This document shows positions 5,146-7,798 of a stretch of DNA of 7,798 nt, piece by piece. The first letter of the stretch is position 1. Each line of letters opens with the position of its first letter. The stretch is taken from positions 1 through 7,798 of the forward strand of contig CAIPTQ010000156.1 in assembly GCA_903868035.1 (NCBI GenBank), given 5' to 3'. This DNA comes from an uncultured Phycisphaerales bacterium (lineage in GTDB: Bacteria > Planctomycetota > Phycisphaerae > WQYP01). The position numbers and the translations under genes are program-made. The notes beneath the pieces were generated by a model. The model did no database searches and had not been told where the DNA came from. It was given only the letters and a program-made list of their open reading frames with translations.

Positions 5146-7662
5146 ATGGCCGCGCCCAGGTCGGGAAATCAGCCGGACGATGAAACGGAGGTTCCCCGGG
5201 GAGAACCTCCGTCCCCACCGGAAACGCAAGACCGCGACCGGACCCGCACGCTGCGCCCCGAGAATATCCCCGACGCCGCGCCCGGCAAGCCCCGTGAAAG
5301 TCCCGCCGAATTTCCCACCATTAAAGACTATACCATCCTCAGAAAAATCGCCGAAGGCGGCCAGGGCGCCGTCTTTGAAGCCCTGCAGAAGTCGCCGCAC
5401 CGCAAAGTAGCCATCAAGGTGCTGCTGGCCAGCCCCTACGCCTCGCGGGCCGCCCAGCATCGTTTCGCACGCGAAATCGAACTCGTCGCCACCCTGCGCC
5501 ATCCGAACATCGTCGCCGTTTTCGACACCGGACAAACCGCCGACGGCCACCTCTACTATGCCATGGATTATGTCCAGGGCACATCCCTCACCCAATACGT
5601 CCGCCAGCATCGGCTGCCCCTCGACAAGATCCTGGAGCTTTGCGCCATCACCTGTGAAGCCGTCAATCACGCCCATCAAAAGGGCGTGATGCACCGCGAC
5701 CTCAAACCCGCCAACATCCTCGTCGATGAGGACGGCAATCTGCGCGTGCTCGATTTCGGATTGGCCAAACAACTCTCCGCGGCGCCCGGCTCGCTGATTT
5801 CCCTCACCGGCCAGATCATGGGCACGCTGCCGTATATGTCGCCCGAACAAGCCCAGGGGAATCCCGACCAGCTCGACATACGGACGGATGTTTACGCCTT
5901 GGGCGTCATTCTGTACGAACTGCTCACCGGCGCCTATCCCTATCCGGTCATCGGCGCCATGGTGGATGTGCTCCGGCACATCGCCGAAACCGCCCCCGCG
6001 CCGCTGACCAAATCCTGGACCCGGGGCGGCGGCGTCGCCCCGGCCACGCGCCGCCGCCGCAGCCGCCTGAAATGCCCCATCGACGACGAAGTCGAAACCA
6101 TCACGCTCAAGGCCCTCTCCAAGGAGCGCGAACGCCGCTACCAGAGCGCCGGTGAACTCGGACGGGATCTGCGGCACTATCTGCGGCACGAGCCCATCGA
6201 AGCCAAACGGGACAGCGGGATTTATCTATTCAAGCGCATGCTCGCCCGCTATCGCGTCGCCGCGGGGATCGTCCTGCTGTTCATGCTGCTGCTGGCGGCC
6301 TCTTCCGTCACGTTCTGGATGCTGCGCAACGAGGCCGCGCGGCAGCGCGACCTGGCGCAGGCGGCTTCGATCCTCGCCACCAACCGCCTCGCCGAAGTCA
6401 CCCGGGAACGGGATCGCGCGGATCAACAGGCGCGCATCTCGGCGGCGGTGCGCGACTTCCTCCAGAAGGATATCCTCGCGCAGGCCGGCAGCGAATTCCA
6501 AATCGGCAGCGGCTTCAAGGCGGATCCCAATTTGACCGTGAAGCACGCTTTGGATCGTGCGGCCGTGGGTATCGGCGCGCGCTTCCAGGACCAGCCCCTG
6601 GTCGAAGCGGAGATTCGCATCACCCTCGGGGGAGCTTACACTTCCATTGACGCACCGAGTTTGGCAATCCAGCATTTAACGCGCGCCCGGGCGCTGCGGG
6701 AAGCACTGCTGGGCGCGGATCATCCCGACACGCTGGACGCAATGCATAAACTCGCCTCGGCCTACATCGTTGCCTATGACCTCGCACGGGCCGTTCCGCT
6801 GTTGGAAGAAACCGTGGCCCGGCAGAAGGAGATACTTGGACCTGGCCATCCCGGCACGCTGGCCTCAATCAACTCGCTCGCCGTTGCCTATACTGCCGCC
6901 GGGAACCTCGCCCAGACCGTGGCGCTGTTGGAAGAAACCTTGGCCACGTGTCAGGAGAAGCTCGGCCCCGACCACCTCACCACGCTCCATGTAATGTTCA
7001 ACCTTGGCAGCGTCTATGTCATAACCGAACAATTCGCCAAGTCCGTGTCACTGTTGGAAGAAACCGTGGCTAGGCTGAAGGGTAAATACGGACCGGACCA
7101 TCCTGATACGCTGCTGGTAACGTCCAACCTCGGCACCGCTTATTGCAAAGCCGGGCAATTCACCCAGGCCGTTTCACTGTTGGAAGCAAACATGGCCCGG
7201 TTGAAGGAGATACTCGGACCTGACCATCCCAACACACTCTTATCAATGGGCGCTCTCGCTCGGGCCTATCACGGTGCCGGGAATCTCGCCCAGGCCGTCC
7301 CGCTGTTTGTGGAAACCTTGGCCCAGTTTAAGGCGAAACTCGGTCCCGACCATCCCGATACGCTGGGCGTGATGGGCGACCTCGCCGAAGCTTACCATGA
7401 TGCCGGGAACCTTGAAAAGGCCGTTCCTCTGTTGGAAGAAACCTTGGCCCGACGGAAGGCGAAACTCGGCCCTGATCATCCCGACACGCTCTACTCCATG
7501 AACGTTCTCGCCCTGGCCTACAATGATGCCGGGAACCTCGCTAAGGCCGTTCCTCTGCTGGAAGAAACCCTGGCCCGGAGCAAGGCGAAGCTCGGCCCCG
7601 ACCACCTCACCACGCTCCGCGTGATGAGCAACCTCGCCTTAACTTACAATGATGCCGGGTAA
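5146..7662 (+). CDS. Membrane-anchored Ser/Thr protein kinase with extracytoplasmic TPR repeats, 3' truncated
   Basis: An 838-residue eukaryotic-like kinase. A disordered Pro/charged N-terminus (1-57) precedes the kinase domain (about 61-345). The domain has the glycine loop AEGGQGAVFEA (69-79), K91 in VAIKVL, HRDLKPAN (183-190), DFG (203-205) and SPE (232-234), so it should be active. One membrane helix (about 371-392) follows the basic stretch KRMLARYR. This puts the kinase inside and the C-terminus outside by the positive-inside rule. A charged, coiled-coil-like stretch (394-440) leads to TPR repeats from 522 with an exact period of 42. Such repeats usually bind proteins; the ligand and substrates are unknown. 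AGGA five bases upstream supports the ATG. The gap of 45 nt to rnc suggests co-transcription. The frame ends inside repeat 8 at a likely insertion-sequence end, so the original protein was longer. Confidence 0.92.
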   Translation: MAAPRSGNQPDDETEVPRGEPPSPPETQDRDRTRTLRPENIPDAAPGKPRESPAEFPTIKDYTILRKIAEGGQGAVFEALQKSPHRKVAIKVLLASPYASRAAQHRFAREIELVATLRHPNIVAVFDTGQTADGHLYYAMDYVQGTSLTQYVRQHRLPLDKILELCAITCEAVNHAHQKGVMHRDLKPANILVDEDGNLRVLDFGLAKQLSAAPGSLISLTGQIMGTLPYMSPEQAQGNPDQLDIRTDVYALGVILYELLTGAYPYPVIGAMVDVLRHIAETAPAPLTKSWTRGGGVAPATRRRRSRLKCPIDDEVETITLKALSKERERRYQSAGELGRDLRHYLRHEPIEAKRDSGIYLFKRMLARYRVAAGIVLLFMLLLAASSVTFWMLRNEAARQRDLAQAASILATNRLAEVTRERDRADQQARISAAVRDFLQKDILAQAGSEFQIGSGFKADPNLTVKHALDRAAVGIGARFQDQPLVEAEIRITLGGAYTSIDAPSLAIQHLTRARALREALLGADHPDTLDAMHKLASAYIVAYDLARAVPLLEETVARQKEILGPGHPGTLASINSLAVAYTAAGNLAQTVALLEETLATCQEKLGPDHLTTLHVMFNLGSVYVITEQFAKSVSLLEETVARLKGKYGPDHPDTLLVTSNLGTAYCKAGQFTQAVSLLEANMARLKEILGPDHPNTLLSMGALARAYHGAGNLAQAVPLFVETLAQFKAKLGPDHPDTLGVMGDLAEAYHDAGNLEKAVPLLEETLARRKAKLGPDHPDTLYSMNVLALAYNDAGNLAKAVPLLEETLARSKAKLGPDHLTTLRVMSNLALTYNDAG
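6709..7659 (+). repeat. 126-bp tandem TPR-coding repeats (seven complete, one partial)
   Basis: Units start at 6709, 6835, 6961, 7087, 7213, 7339, 7465 and 7591, each 126 bp (42 codons), and the last stops at 7659. The consensus unit begins LGPDHPDTL and continues with LAxAYxxAGNLAxAV and PLLEETLARxKAK, which is the kinesin-light-chain type of TPR. Units 6 and 7 are the most alike at the DNA level. Units 3 and 8 both carry the variant LGPDHLTTL and share an exact 32-bp match (6957-6988 and 7587-7618). Confidence 0.9.
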
Positions 7663-7798
7663 TTGTTTAGCGTCCTACCCGCTGGGCTGGGGCAAAGGCG
7701 GGCTGAGAATCTGCGGTGAACGAAGCTGGCGGCTCATGTAACCCAAGACGCTGTGGGCGTTCTTGCGGGCCGTGAATAGAACCGTCATCAAGATTGCC
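7659..7798 (-). mobile_element. End of an IS66-like insertion sequence
   Basis: The TPR pattern GATGCCGGG-AAC seen in units 6 and 7 breaks at GATGCCGG|GTAATTGTTTAGCG. GTAA is the characteristic first four bases of IS66-family terminal repeats. Immediately inside, on the minus strand, lies the stop codon of a transposase-like reading frame. The rest of the element lies beyond the right edge, so neither the second terminal repeat nor the target duplication can be seen. If IS66-like, the 8-bp target duplication would be 7651-7658, GATGCCGG. Confidence 0.6.
7675..7797 (-). CDS. Transposase C-terminus, probably IS66 family (partial)
   Basis: Only the last 40 codons are inside the window, ending in TAG at 7675-7677. 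The peptide contains AILMTVLFTARKNAHSVLGY followed by MSRQLRSPQILSPPLPQ. It matches, from memory, the C-terminal style of IS66 transposases, where a segment like AVLMSVVQTCRR precedes a short final helix. The transposase catalyses movement of the element. The stop lies about 15 bases inside the presumed terminus, as expected for an IS gene reading toward its own end. Another frame on this strand is also open (to a TAA at 7669-7671), but it has no recognisable pattern. The family call rests on a short stretch. Confidence 0.55.
   Translation of the reverse strand, partial: AILMTVLFTARKNAHSVLGYMSRQLRSPQILSPPLPQPSG

Noticed and set aside
4789..6189. A 466-codon open frame on the minus strand across the rnc end and the kinase domain
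   Set aside because: It overlaps two well-supported genes on the opposite strand, and its Arg/Gly/Ala-rich translation looks like a shadow frame.

Overview
This 7.8 kb window looks like chromosomal DNA from a GC-rich bacterium of the PVC group, most likely an uncultured planctomycete. The best clue is the large membrane-anchored Ser/Thr kinase with an outward-facing array of 42-residue TPR repeats and a juxtamembrane stretch ending in 'EPIEAKRDSGIYLFKRML', an architecture I associate with Planctomycetota. The taxonomic call is inference from memory of protein style, not a search result.

Minus strand, 1-3416: the start of sucB (E2 of 2-oxoglutarate dehydrogenase, running off the left edge) lies directly downstream of a complete sucA (E1). 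Together they encode two of the three enzymes of the TCA-cycle 2-oxoglutarate dehydrogenase complex. A 12-bp perfect inverted repeat, extendable to 18 bp with one mismatch, fills the short sucA-sucB gap. A sigma70-like promoter (TTGGCA, 17 bp, TACCAT) sits upstream of sucA.

Plus strand, 3491-5100: a divergent small gene for a YkgJ-type cysteine-cluster protein, clearly poorer in GC than its neighbours, is followed by a 146-nt gap. Almost all of that gap forms one imperfect inverted repeat. Next comes rnc (RNase III) with a strong ribosome binding site, non-standard N- and C-terminal extensions and a glycine where one catalytic aspartate is expected. A long stem-loop in the leader of an RNase III gene recalls the known rnc autoregulation of E. 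coli, and it is the most interesting lead in the window.

Plus strand, 5146-7662: 45 nt after rnc, a Ser/Thr protein kinase gene with an intact set of catalytic motifs, one membrane segment and seven complete TPR repeats plus a truncated eighth. The reading frame stops abruptly inside repeat 8, exactly where a sequence starting GTAA begins. From there to the right edge the DNA reads, on the minus strand, like the C-terminal end of an IS66-type transposase. The kinase is therefore probably truncated by an insertion sequence whose own terminus supplies the stop codon.

No rRNA, tRNA or CRISPR array was seen. No gene-free stretch longer than 300 bases is present.
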